Made by a program: the position numbers and the translations under genes. Below the pieces are notes generated by a model. It was not told the origin of the DNA and searched no databases. It saw nothing but the letters and a program-made list of their open reading frames with translations. Source: DSAR01 sp034437315 (GTDB lineage Bacteria > Chloroflexota > Anaerolineae > B4-G1). Taken from it: 15,768 nt of DNA. The stretch covers positions 1 through 15,768 of the forward strand of contig DAOTUC010000253.1 in the NCBI GenBank assembly GCA_034437315.1, read 5' to 3'. Below, piece by piece: positions 6,416 to 13,079 of the stretch (positions are counted from its first letter, which is position 1; each line of letters begins with the position of its first letter).

Positions 6416-9400
6416 ATGGCCGAAATTTCCCTCCGAGAATATACTGAACAAATCGAAGACACAATCGCCCAGGGACGTTACCAAGAGGCGGTCGCCCACG
6501 GCAAACATATCCTTCAGCAATATCCTAAACACGTAGCGACCTATCAACTGCTGGGCAAAGCGATGCTCGAATCCGGGCAAATCGACTATGCAGAGGATAT
6601 GTTCAACCGCGTGTTAAGCGCCCATCCTGAAGATATGATCGCGTGGATCGGGATGAGCGAAATATATTCTCAACGCCAGGATATTGACGCGGCTATCTGG
6701 TACCTCGAACGCGCCTTCGAGTTGGAAGCCAACAACGAAGTGCTGGAAGAGGAATTGCGCCGACTCTACAGCCAGCGGGAGGGGAAAGAGGTCGCCCGCG
6801 TGCAACTCACCCGAAGCGGCTTGTCCCGCCTCTACCTCAAGGGCGGATTACCCTCACGGGCGATCAAGGAACTACGCGATCTGTGGAACGAGCAGCCTGA
6901 GCGAATAGACCTCGCCGTCACGCTAGCCGAAGCCCTGTGGCGCGATGATCAACGCCTGGAAGCCGCCGAAGTGTGCCAAAAAACGTTGGATCAAAATCCC
7001 CACTGTATCAAGGCCAACCTGATCTTGGGCGAAATTTTGAGCAGCAGCGGGAGAGAAGAAGGCCAGACATACCTCGAAAGGGCCATCGCCCTGGATCCAG
7101 AAAACCTAATCGCCCAGGAGATGTTCGGCGATGATTCCCCCCTCCCCCCCAAAGAGATTATGGCCACACTACTCGACACAACCCAGGCGACCGACGAGGA
7201 ACCGGAATGGATGACCGGCATCGAACCGACTACAGAGGAAAGACCGGCGGCCGAGGATGAGGCCCAACTATTCGACATCGCATCAGCCCTGGAAACCCAA
7301 ATCGAGCTTCCCGCCTGGATGGAGGAAGCGAGCCTGGAAGAAGAAAGAAGAAGAATCCCCGAAACGCCGACCGAGCAAGAGTCACCCGATTGGATGGCCG
7401 AAATCAGCGAGGAGCCATTTGAAGACCTAGAAGAAACCCCCGTCGCCCCGACCGCAGAGCTTCCCGACTGGATGAGAGACTTGGACGAAGAAAGCTTCCC
7501 AGAAGCTGAACCCTTCGAGCAAAGCGCTGAAACCGCGCCAGAACAACATCCCGATTGGATGGCCGATTTAGAGCCCGAGGCCAAGCCAGAGCGCGAGGCG
7601 CCCGATTGGATAACGGAAGAACTGGCAGCGCTGGAAGACGTCTCCATCCCTGACTGGCTGGAACAAGAAGAAATCCCCTCACAAGACGAAGCGCTAGACT
7701 GGCTTGAACAAGTCGCTGCCGCGACAGAAGGGGACGAACAAACCCAGGCCGCAGCTGAAGCCCATCTGGCGGACATAATGGACCGCCCCATCGAAGACAT
7801 TCTGGACATACAGGCAGAACAGACGCCGCCCGCAGGCGAGACCCCCGCTGAACCCGGCCTAGAAGCCGCCGAGGCCGCGGCGATACCCGATTGGTTGCAA
7901 GACCTCCGCCCCGCCGAAGCAATCTCCACGCCTGAAGAGACAGGAGAGATGGCGGAAGCGGAGCTCGCCCCTGAATCTCCCCAACCGGCTGTACCCGAGT
8001 GGCTCCAGGGCCTCGACCGCCCCTTTGAGGAAGAAGCCGCCGAAGAGGCGCCATTTGAAGAGGCAGCGCTTGAAGAGATTGAGATTGAAGAGGAAGCCGC
8101 GCCGGAAGCCGCCCCGGCAGCGCCAGAACCGCCCCAACCGACGGAAGCCGAACTCCCCGCCTGGCTGGAGGGCGAAGGCATCCCCTCCGGAGACGACGCC
8201 CTGGCCTGGCTCGAACAACTCGCCGCCGGGAAAGAGGATGAGCTCCAGGCCCAGGCCCAGATCGAAGCGGAAGCCCGCCTGGCCGAGATTATGGGCCGTC
8301 CCGCTGCGGCTGCGGCCGAACCTGCGGCCGAGGCCGAGCCCGCCGCCGAACCGGAGATAGCGGAGGCGGAACCACCGGTCGAGGCGGAATGGGCCCCTGA
8401 GCCGGCGCTCGAAGCAGAACCCGATCCGGCGCTCGAAGCAGAACCCGAAGCGCCGGTTGAAGCGGAACCGGAAGAGGCCGCCATCCCCGATTGGCTGCAA
8501 GACCTCCGCCCCGCCGAAGAAGCGCCATTTGAAGAGGCGGAGTTTGAAGAGATTGAGATTGAAGAGGAGGCCGCGCCAGCCGCGCCGGAAATGGAACCCG
8601 ACGCATTTGCGTGGGAGCGAGCGCCCGAAGCGCCAGAGATCGTTGAGGAAATCGAGGAAGAGGAAGCCGAGATTCCAGTTTGGTTGCAGGATCTCCGAAG
8701 CGCTGGAGAGACTGAAGCGCCAGAGGCCGCCGAGGAAATCGAGAGAAAACCGATTGAGCTTGAAGCTGAGGAGGTTGAAGAAGCGTTTGGCTGGGTCGCT
8801 TTTGGCGAACCGGAGGCTCTAGCCGAGGCCGAAGTGGCAGTGGAAGAAAAACCAACGCCCGCCGAACCGGACATTGCGCCTATCGAAGCGGCGCCCGAAT
8901 CTGAGATCGAAGAGGAAGCCGTTCCGGCTCCAACGCCAATCGCCGAAGAAGCGCCGCCGCCACCAACGCCGGCGGCCGAGGAAGCTGCAGAGGCAGTGGA
9001 AGAAGCAGCGGAAGAGACAGTGGAAGAGGCAATCAAGCCAATGCCAGAAGAAGCGCCGGATGAAGCGCCGGCGGCAGTCGAAGCAGAAGAGGCGGTGGAT
9101 GTGACGCCAATCGACGATCAACGCGCCTATCTCAAGAAAAACCCCCGAGATTACGACGCCTGGTTGAGCTTCGCCCGCGCGCTCTGGCAGAGCGAGCAAT
9201 ACGAAGACGCCCTGGAAGCTTACACCAAACTGATCAGCTCTAGCAAACACCTGGAAGACGTCATACCAGATATGGAGCACCACCTAGACCAAAGGCCGGA
9301 ATCCAAAGTTCAACGGGTCTTAGGCGATGCGTACATGAAAGAGGGGAAACTGGAGCAGGCGCTAGACCTCTATCGCAACGCTTTAGAGACGTTACGTTAA
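6416..9400 (+). CDS. Large TPR protein with acidic, repeat-rich middle bearing PxW[L/M] motifs
   Basis: The 994-residue protein has three parts. Residues 1-230 form tandem TPR helices (for example YQEAVAHGKHILQQYP, then YQLLGKAMLESGQIDYAEDM). Residues about 245-890 are low-complexity and rich in Glu, Ala and Pro. Residues about 897-994 return to TPR helices (YDAWLSFARALWQSEQYEDA, GDAYMKEGKLEQALDLYRNAL). The middle contains at least twelve short motifs of the form P-x-W-[LMI], such as SPDWMAEI and IPDWLQDLRPAE, plus two ALxWLEQ motifs. A unit of about 50 residues, from (L/I)P-x-WLE through IPS-x-D-x-ALxWLEQ to IM-x-RP, appears twice. No signal peptide or membrane helix is seen, so it is probably cytoplasmic and serves as a scaffold. 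Partners are unknown. The ATG has an AAAGGA-type ribosome site. I have seen similar PDWL-rich TPR proteins in Chloroflexota, but no function can be given. Confidence 0.85.
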   Translation: MAEISLREYTEQIEDTIAQGRYQEAVAHGKHILQQYPKHVATYQLLGKAMLESGQIDYAEDMFNRVLSAHPEDMIAWIGMSEIYSQRQDIDAAIWYLERAFELEANNEVLEEELRRLYSQREGKEVARVQLTRSGLSRLYLKGGLPSRAIKELRDLWNEQPERIDLAVTLAEALWRDDQRLEAAEVCQKTLDQNPHCIKANLILGEILSSSGREEGQTYLERAIALDPENLIAQEMFGDDSPLPPKEIMATLLDTTQATDEEPEWMTGIEPTTEERPAAEDEAQLFDIASALETQIELPAWMEEASLEEERRRIPETPTEQESPDWMAEISEEPFEDLEETPVAPTAELPDWMRDLDEESFPEAEPFEQSAETAPEQHPDWMADLEPEAKPEREAPDWITEELAALEDVSIPDWLEQEEIPSQDEALDWLEQVAAATEGDEQTQAAAEAHLADIMDRPIEDILDIQAEQTPPAGETPAEPGLEAAEAAAIPDWLQDLRPAEAISTPEETGEMAEAELAPESPQPAVPEWLQGLDRPFEEEAAEEAPFEEAALEEIEIEEEAAPEAAPAAPEPPQPTEAELPAWLEGEGIPSGDDALAWLEQLAAGKEDELQAQAQIEAEARLAEIMGRPAAAAAEPAAEAEPAAEPEIAEAEPPVEAEWAPEPALEAEPDPALEAEPEAPVEAEPEEAAIPDWLQDLRPAEEAPFEEAEFEEIEIEEEAAPAAPEMEPDAFAWERAPEAPEIVEEIEEEEAEIPVWLQDLRSAGETEAPEAAEEIERKPIELEAEEVEEAFGWVAFGEPEALAEAEVAVEEKPTPAEPDIAPIEAAPESEIEEEAVPAPTPIAEEAPPPPTPAAEEAAEAVEEAAEETVEEAIKPMPEEAPDEAPAAVEAEEAVDVTPIDDQRAYLKKNPRDYDAWLSFARALWQSEQYEDALEAYTKLISSSKHLEDVIPDMEHHLDQRPESKVQRVLGDAYMKEGKLEQALDLYRNALETLR
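8048..8577 (+). repeat. In-frame DNA repeats inside the TPR gene's acidic region
   Basis: The 56-bp segment 8048-8103 recurs at 8522-8577 with 52 identical bases, an offset of 474 bp (158 codons). A second pair, 7886-7919 and 8486-8519, differs at about one base and is offset by 600 bp (200 codons). A perfect 24-bp-period tandem pair lies at 8402-8424 and 8426-8448 and encodes two ALEAEP units. All offsets keep the reading frame, as expected for repeats that grow and shrink by recombination within a coding region. Confidence 0.75.
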
Positions 9401-9445
9401 AGGGCAGCAGTAACAGCTACCAACAACTACAAGGAGGAAACTATC

Positions 9446-9895
9446 TTGGAACGCACACTTATCATCATCAAACCCGACGCCGTACAACGGGGGCTGATCG
9501 GTCAAATCATCACCCGTTTCGAACGCCGAGGATTGCGCCTCGCCGGGATGAAATTGATCCACATCGATCAAGCATTGGCCGAAAAGCACTACGCCATCCA
9601 CAAAGAGAAACCCTTCTACGAGCCCCTCATCCAATACATTACGTCCAGCCCGGTCGTCGTGATGGCGCTAGAGGGCAACGAAGCCATCGAAATCGCGCGG
9701 CGCACGATGGGCGCGACCAATCCGGCCGAAGCGGCGCCCGGCACCATCCGGGCCGACTTCGGATTGGAGATCGGCCGCAACCTGGTGCATGGGTCAGACG
9801 GGGAGGATACAGCCGCTATCGAAATCCCCCTCTTTTTTGACGAAGATGAACTGTTGTCTTACGAACGGGACAACGAGCGCTGGATATTGGAGTGA
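9446..9895 (+). CDS. ndk: Nucleoside diphosphate kinase
   Basis: This 149-residue protein is a full-length NDP kinase, which moves the gamma phosphate from ATP to nucleoside diphosphates through a phosphohistidine. The N-terminal ERTLIIIKPDAVQRGLIG block and the active-site NLVHGSD motif with His115 are both present, as is the RRTMGATNPAEAAPGTIRADF substrate-binding segment around residue 90-110. The start is TTG at 9446, supported by a strong AAGGAGG at 9431-9437 with an 8-nt gap and by the family's usual N-terminus; no ATG would give a complete protein. It follows the TPR gene by 45 bp and its TGA is 5 bp before the SPFH start, so the three genes are probably co-transcribed. The C-terminal 10-12 residues are somewhat longer than in many bacterial homologues. 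Confidence 0.95.
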   Translation: MERTLIIIKPDAVQRGLIGQIITRFERRGLRLAGMKLIHIDQALAEKHYAIHKEKPFYEPLIQYITSSPVVVMALEGNEAIEIARRTMGATNPAEAAPGTIRADFGLEIGRNLVHGSDGEDTAAIEIPLFFDEDELLSYERDNERWILE

Positions 9896-9900
9896 GAGAG

Positions 9901-10923
9901 ATGTCATACCGAAAAAGCAACAGACGATTGCAAATCCCGTTGATAATCGCCGGCGTAGGCGTTCTGCTTATCTTCATCCTGATCCTCATCAGCCTGACTT
10001 ACACGCCTGTCGAGGTCGGCACTGTCGCCCTGATCAAACGCTTCGGCGGCCTCACCGGCGCGGTCTACGAGCCAGGCCTGCATTGGCGCGTCCCTTTCGT
10101 CGACCAAATCGTACGGGTACCCACCGTGCTAATATCCTACGAGACCAGCGCAAATCCCGACATTTCGCGGGCCGATTACACCGATTACGCCGTGAACGCC
10201 CAGACGGTGGACGGTCAGCAAATTCTGGTCAAGTATACGATCCTGTTTCGCATCCCGCCCGAAAGCGCGGTGGACATTGTAAAAAATATCGGACAGCCCA
10301 GCCAGGTCGTGGAAAACATCGTCAAGGCTCACTCCCGAAACCTGACGCGCCTGCTGGCGCAGAGCTATACGGCCGAGGATCTGTACAGCGGCGAGGGGAT
10401 CTTCCAGTACGAGATGGAGGTACAGGAAGTGCTCATGAGTAAATTCGAGCGATACGGCATCGTCCTGGATGACCTGCTCATCAGGAAAATCGAGTTCGAC
10501 GAGGATTACACCCGGGCCATCGAGCAACAACAGATCGCCCAGGAGACGATCAAGACCGCCCAATACCAGGCTGAAGCCGCCGAATACGAAAAGCAAAGCC
10601 AGATTCGCCTGTCTGAGGCTCAGGCGCAGGGCATCAAACTCCAGGCAGAGGCGGAAGCAGAGCGACAACGCCTGTTGGCCGACGCCGAAGCCTACGGCAT
10701 CCAGGCACGTGGCGAGGCCCTGGAGGAATATCCCGAACTGGTCCAGTGGGAATTTGTCCGCAACCTGCAGAACATCCAATGGGGTATCCTGCCAGGCGAT
10801 GGACTCACCCCGCTGATCCCGCTGCCCTCCCTACAAGAATCCCAATCCTCGACCGCGTCGCCGACGACGCTGCTGCCGCCAACGCCGACCCCGGTCTCAC
10901 CAAGCACAGAAGAAGGGGAGTAA
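9901..10923 (+). CDS. SPFH/band-7 (prohibitin-like) membrane protein
   Basis: The 340-residue protein has one N-terminal membrane helix (about residues 12-33, LIIAGVGVLLIFILILISL) followed by an SPFH domain: VEVGTVALIKRFGG, then PGLHWRVPFVDQIVRV, and DGQQILVKYTILFRI are the usual prohibitin-family blocks. Residues about 195-285 are Glu/Ala/Gln-rich and probably a coiled coil, and the C-terminal 40 residues are Ser/Thr/Pro-rich and likely disordered. Such proteins form membrane-bound ring or cage assemblies that organise membrane areas or hold proteases such as FtsH; no FtsH gene is present here. ATG 9901 is preferred because GGAG at 9889-9892 is well spaced. An in-frame GTG at 9892 overlaps the ndk stop and lacks a spaced ribosome site. 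A long hairpin follows the stop. Confidence 0.9.
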   Translation: MSYRKSNRRLQIPLIIAGVGVLLIFILILISLTYTPVEVGTVALIKRFGGLTGAVYEPGLHWRVPFVDQIVRVPTVLISYETSANPDISRADYTDYAVNAQTVDGQQILVKYTILFRIPPESAVDIVKNIGQPSQVVENIVKAHSRNLTRLLAQSYTAEDLYSGEGIFQYEMEVQEVLMSKFERYGIVLDDLLIRKIEFDEDYTRAIEQQQIAQETIKTAQYQAEAAEYEKQSQIRLSEAQAQGIKLQAEAEAERQRLLADAEAYGIQARGEALEEYPELVQWEFVRNLQNIQWGILPGDGLTPLIPLPSLQESQSSTASPTTLLPPTPTPVSPSTEEGE

Positions 10924-10940
10924 ATCGTCTCACACGCACG

Positions 10941-10971
10941 CCAGGGCACCGGGTATACCCCTGTGCCCTGG
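10941..10971. terminator. Long hairpin after the SPFH gene
   Basis: CCAGGGCAC at 10941-10949 pairs perfectly with GTGCCCTGG at 10963-10971. The loop contains a further palindrome, GGGTATACCC at 10951-10960. It begins 17 bp after the stop and is the likely end of the TPR-ndk-SPFH transcript, although no T-run follows, so release may need Rho or the hairpin may only protect the 3' end. Confidence 0.5.
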
Positions 10972-11069
10972 CCTATACCCCCTCGGAAGCCCCTCTCAAT
11001 CCCGGATCCAGAAATCCAGCAATGCCGATTATGACCGCCCTATTTCTGCCATTTCCTGTCATAATTCCA

Positions 11070-11078
11070 TGGTACAAT
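11070..11078 (+). promoter_or_regulatory. Extended -10 promoter for the WYL regulator
   Basis: TGG followed by TACAAT (11073-11078) forms an extended -10 element. No good -35 box is seen at the right distance; TTTCCT and CTGCCA nearby are poorly placed. Transcription would begin near 11085, about 65 nt before the ATG. Confidence 0.5.
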
Positions 11079-11149
11079 AAGGCCACGCCTGGAAATCACA
11101 CCCAATAAGCACGCGCTGCTGGGGTGCAAAATCGATCTGGAGAACCGAT

Positions 11150-12115
11150 ATGGGCAACGTCGCCACCCGTCTGTTGTCACTCATTATGCTGCTCCAATCC
11201 CGCCCGATGTGGAAAGCGTCGGAACTGGCCGACGAGTTCAACGTCTCGGAGCGGACCATCCATCGCTACATGGCGATGCTGGACGAGATGGGCATCCCGA
11301 TCTACTCAGAACGGGGACCGTACGGCGGCTTTTCCCTGGTGCGAGGGTATAAACTCCCGCCGCTGCTCTTCACGCCGGAGGAGGCGACGGTGCTCTACAT
11401 GGGCGCCAATCTCATCCGAGACGTGTGGGGGCAGACCTACAACGACGCCGTGACCTCGGTGACCGCCAAGCTGGATAACGTCCTGCCCGACGACCTGCGC
11501 CACGAAGTGATGCAAGCTCAGCAAACCCTGGTCGTCGGCGGCCTCACCGCCCGCGATTACCGCCCCTGGGAACCCACACTCCACACATTGCGCCAGTGCA
11601 TCGGGGACCGGCGCTGCGTGCGATTGCAATATCGGGCCTACGGTCGCCAGGAGGACACCGAGCGCGTCCTAGAGCCCTACGCCCTGACGTTCCAGTGGGG
11701 ATTGTGGTACTTGATCGGGTATTGCCGGTTACGGGAGGATATGCGCACGTTCCGCGTGGACCGCATCCAACAAAGCAAGCCCCTGGAAGACACTTTCGAC
11801 ATCCCCCGCGATTTCTCGGTGCGGGAATACCTGGTCCACTCGATGCGTTTCGAGCCGAATTACCAGGTCGTCGTTCATCTGTCATCCGAGGTCGCGCTAG
11901 AAACTCGACAACGCCACGGCCATTGGATGGACATAACGGACGAAGACGACGGTTCCGCCACCGCCCGCTTTGGCGTCGCAAACCTCGATTGGAGCGTAGG
12001 CTGGGTCCTGAGTTACGGGGCCCACGCCCGCGCTCTGCAACCGCCAGAACTGATCGCCCGCGTGCGCCAGGCCGCGGCAGAAGCGCTAAAGATGTATCAA
12101 CCCATTGACACATAA
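11150..12115 (+). CDS. WYL-domain transcriptional regulator (HTH_11 + WYL + WCX)
   Basis: The 321-residue protein starts with a DeoR-type winged helix (residues 5-63: LADEFNVSERTIHRYMAML is the recognition part and GPYGGFSL the wing). The WYL domain covers about residues 150-215, with the name-giving W186-Y187-L188 in GLWYLIGYCR and the conserved FRVDRI. A C-terminal WCX-like segment (about 236-315, ending ALQPPELIARVRQAA) completes the usual layout. WYL regulators bind ligands or nucleic acids and often control DNA-damage, phage-defence or metabolic genes. The target here is unknown. GGAGAA at 11139-11144 supports the ATG at 11150. The -35 box of the next operon lies within its last three sense codons, so the regulator could in principle affect that promoter by read-through or direct binding; neither can be shown from sequence. 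Confidence 0.92.
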   Translation: MGNVATRLLSLIMLLQSRPMWKASELADEFNVSERTIHRYMAMLDEMGIPIYSERGPYGGFSLVRGYKLPPLLFTPEEATVLYMGANLIRDVWGQTYNDAVTSVTAKLDNVLPDDLRHEVMQAQQTLVVGGLTARDYRPWEPTLHTLRQCIGDRRCVRLQYRAYGRQEDTERVLEPYALTFQWGLWYLIGYCRLREDMRTFRVDRIQQSKPLEDTFDIPRDFSVREYLVHSMRFEPNYQVVVHLSSEVALETRQRHGHWMDITDEDDGSATARFGVANLDWSVGWVLSYGAHARALQPPELIARVRQAAAEALKMYQPIDT

Positions 12116-12133
12116 AAGGATAGTTGATATAAT
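12105..12133 (+). promoter_or_regulatory. Near-perfect promoter of the toxin-antitoxin operon
   Basis: TTGACA at 12105-12110 and TATAAT at 12128-12133 are separated by exactly 17 bp, and TG at 12125-12126 makes the -10 an extended one. The -35 box lies inside the end of the WYL gene. The predicted start is near 12140, only about 25 nt before the antitoxin ATG. An imperfect palindrome (GTTGAT at 12123-12128, ATAAAC at 12137-12142) overlaps the -10 box and could be an operator for the antitoxin. Confidence 0.85.
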
Positions 12134-12162
12134 GCGATAAACTTTTCAGTGTGTAGGGGGTT

Positions 12163-12471
12163 ATGATGGAACAACGCATAGGCGCGACCCATCTACGCCA
12201 GCGTCTGACCGACGTGTTGGAGGCCGTGCGGGAACGGGACGCCAGCTACGTGATTGAGACCTTCGGACGCCCCCAGGCCATCCTCATTAACCTGGACGAA
12301 TACCGGCAGTATCAACGCTTCCACAAGGAACGAGAGGCCTTCTTCGAGTGGCTGGAGGAGACTGCCGAGCGCAACGCCGAGCGCAACGTGGGGTTGAGCG
12401 ACGAAGAGGTCCTTGCGATTATCGAGCGCGCGCGGGAGCGCGCCCAAGACGACGTTTCACTTGCAGAATAG
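12163..12471 (+). CDS. Phd/YefM-type antitoxin
   Basis: The 102-residue protein has the Phd/YefM N-terminal fold: IGATHLRQRLTDVLEAV, then YVIETFGRPQAILINLDEY near residues 29-47, followed by a long charged helix that would wrap the toxin. Such antitoxins neutralise the partner and repress their own promoter. Two adjacent ATGs (12163 and 12166) compete: the AGGGGG ending at 12160 is too close to the first and better placed for the second, so the true protein may lack the first methionine. The stop lies 3 bp before the PIN gene, as is usual for toxin-antitoxin pairs. The C-terminal half (FFEWLEETAERNAERNVGLS and after) is less typical and should hold the toxin-binding part. Confidence 0.85.
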   Translation: MMEQRIGATHLRQRLTDVLEAVRERDASYVIETFGRPQAILINLDEYRQYQRFHKEREAFFEWLEETAERNAERNVGLSDEEVLAIIERARERAQDDVSLAE

Positions 12472-12474
12472 ACC

Positions 12475-13011
12475 ATGCTGCGCGTGGTGATCGACACCAG
12501 TTCGTTGGTCAGTTACGTGTTGACCCAGGGTGAGATAATGAGCCAGGTCATCGCCCACTGGCGATCCGGCGCCTTCAGGCTGCTCTCCTCCCCGGCGACG
12601 CGACTCGAGCTAACCGATGTGCTCAATCGCCCATCCATCAAGCAACTGGCTGCCACCTCGCTGGACGAACTCCCTCTCGGCCTGACTCGTTTCTCCCATC
12701 ACGTACCCGAGAACCTGGACATCGCCGGCGCATGTCGAGATCCCAAGGACGACAAATTCCTGCCTTGCGCGGTCGAAGGGGGAGCGAACTACCTGGTGAG
12801 TAACGACCGCGACCTCCTGGACATGCGCTACTTCCAAGATGTCGCCATCGTCAACCCCGGCCAATTCTTGCTGGCGCTGGCATTGTACGCGATGGATGCC
12901 GATGCCATGGCGGGCCGCTTCGACCGCCAAGTATTGCTGGATATTCAGGAAACGACCCCCCTGGAACCGGGGACAGCGGCGAAGCTGTCAGAAGCGATAC
13001 GTGACGCATAA
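12475..13011 (+). CDS. PIN-domain toxin (COG1569-like putative ribonuclease)
   Basis: The 178-residue protein has the PIN nuclease acidic residues: D7 in VVIDTSSLVS, E45 in TRLELTDVL, D92/D93 in RDPKDDKFLPCA, and D111/D113 in VSNDRDLL, ending with the NPGQFL motif seen in COG1569 proteins. It should be a metal-dependent RNase held inactive by the upstream antitoxin. No ribosome binding site is visible before the ATG. The start is 3 bp after the antitoxin stop, so translation is probably coupled. About 45 residues after NPGQFL (from about 134 on) go beyond the usual PIN domain. It faces leuS end to end, with no strong terminator in the 68 bp between them. Confidence 0.85.
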   Translation: MLRVVIDTSSLVSYVLTQGEIMSQVIAHWRSGAFRLLSSPATRLELTDVLNRPSIKQLAATSLDELPLGLTRFSHHVPENLDIAGACRDPKDDKFLPCAVEGGANYLVSNDRDLLDMRYFQDVAIVNPGQFLLALALYAMDADAMAGRFDRQVLLDIQETTPLEPGTAAKLSEAIRDA

Positions 13012-13079
13012 CCGGTGAGAGAAAATCGAAGCGATCCCCCCTCAATTCGTTCCTTTTCCCATTCGTTATTGTGTCTCGG

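Noticed and set aside
6991..9036. A 681-codon open frame on the minus strand
   Set aside because: It lies opposite the TPR gene and is an almost pure Ser/Ala/Gly stretch, the direct mirror of Glu/Ala/Pro codons. There is no ribosome site or domain.
9892..9900. GTG 9892 as the SPFH start
   Set aside because: It overlaps the ndk stop and has no spaced ribosome site. ATG 9901 has GGAG 8 bases upstream.
11101..11131. An operator hairpin in the WYL leader (ACCC...AGCA/TGCT...GGGT)
   Set aside because: The stems are only 4 bp each with an uneven bulge, not distinguishable from chance.
13012..13079. A bidirectional terminator between the PIN gene and leuS
   Set aside because: The best candidate is a 4-bp ATCG/CGAT stem with a short T-run on the minus strand, which is too weak to report as a feature.
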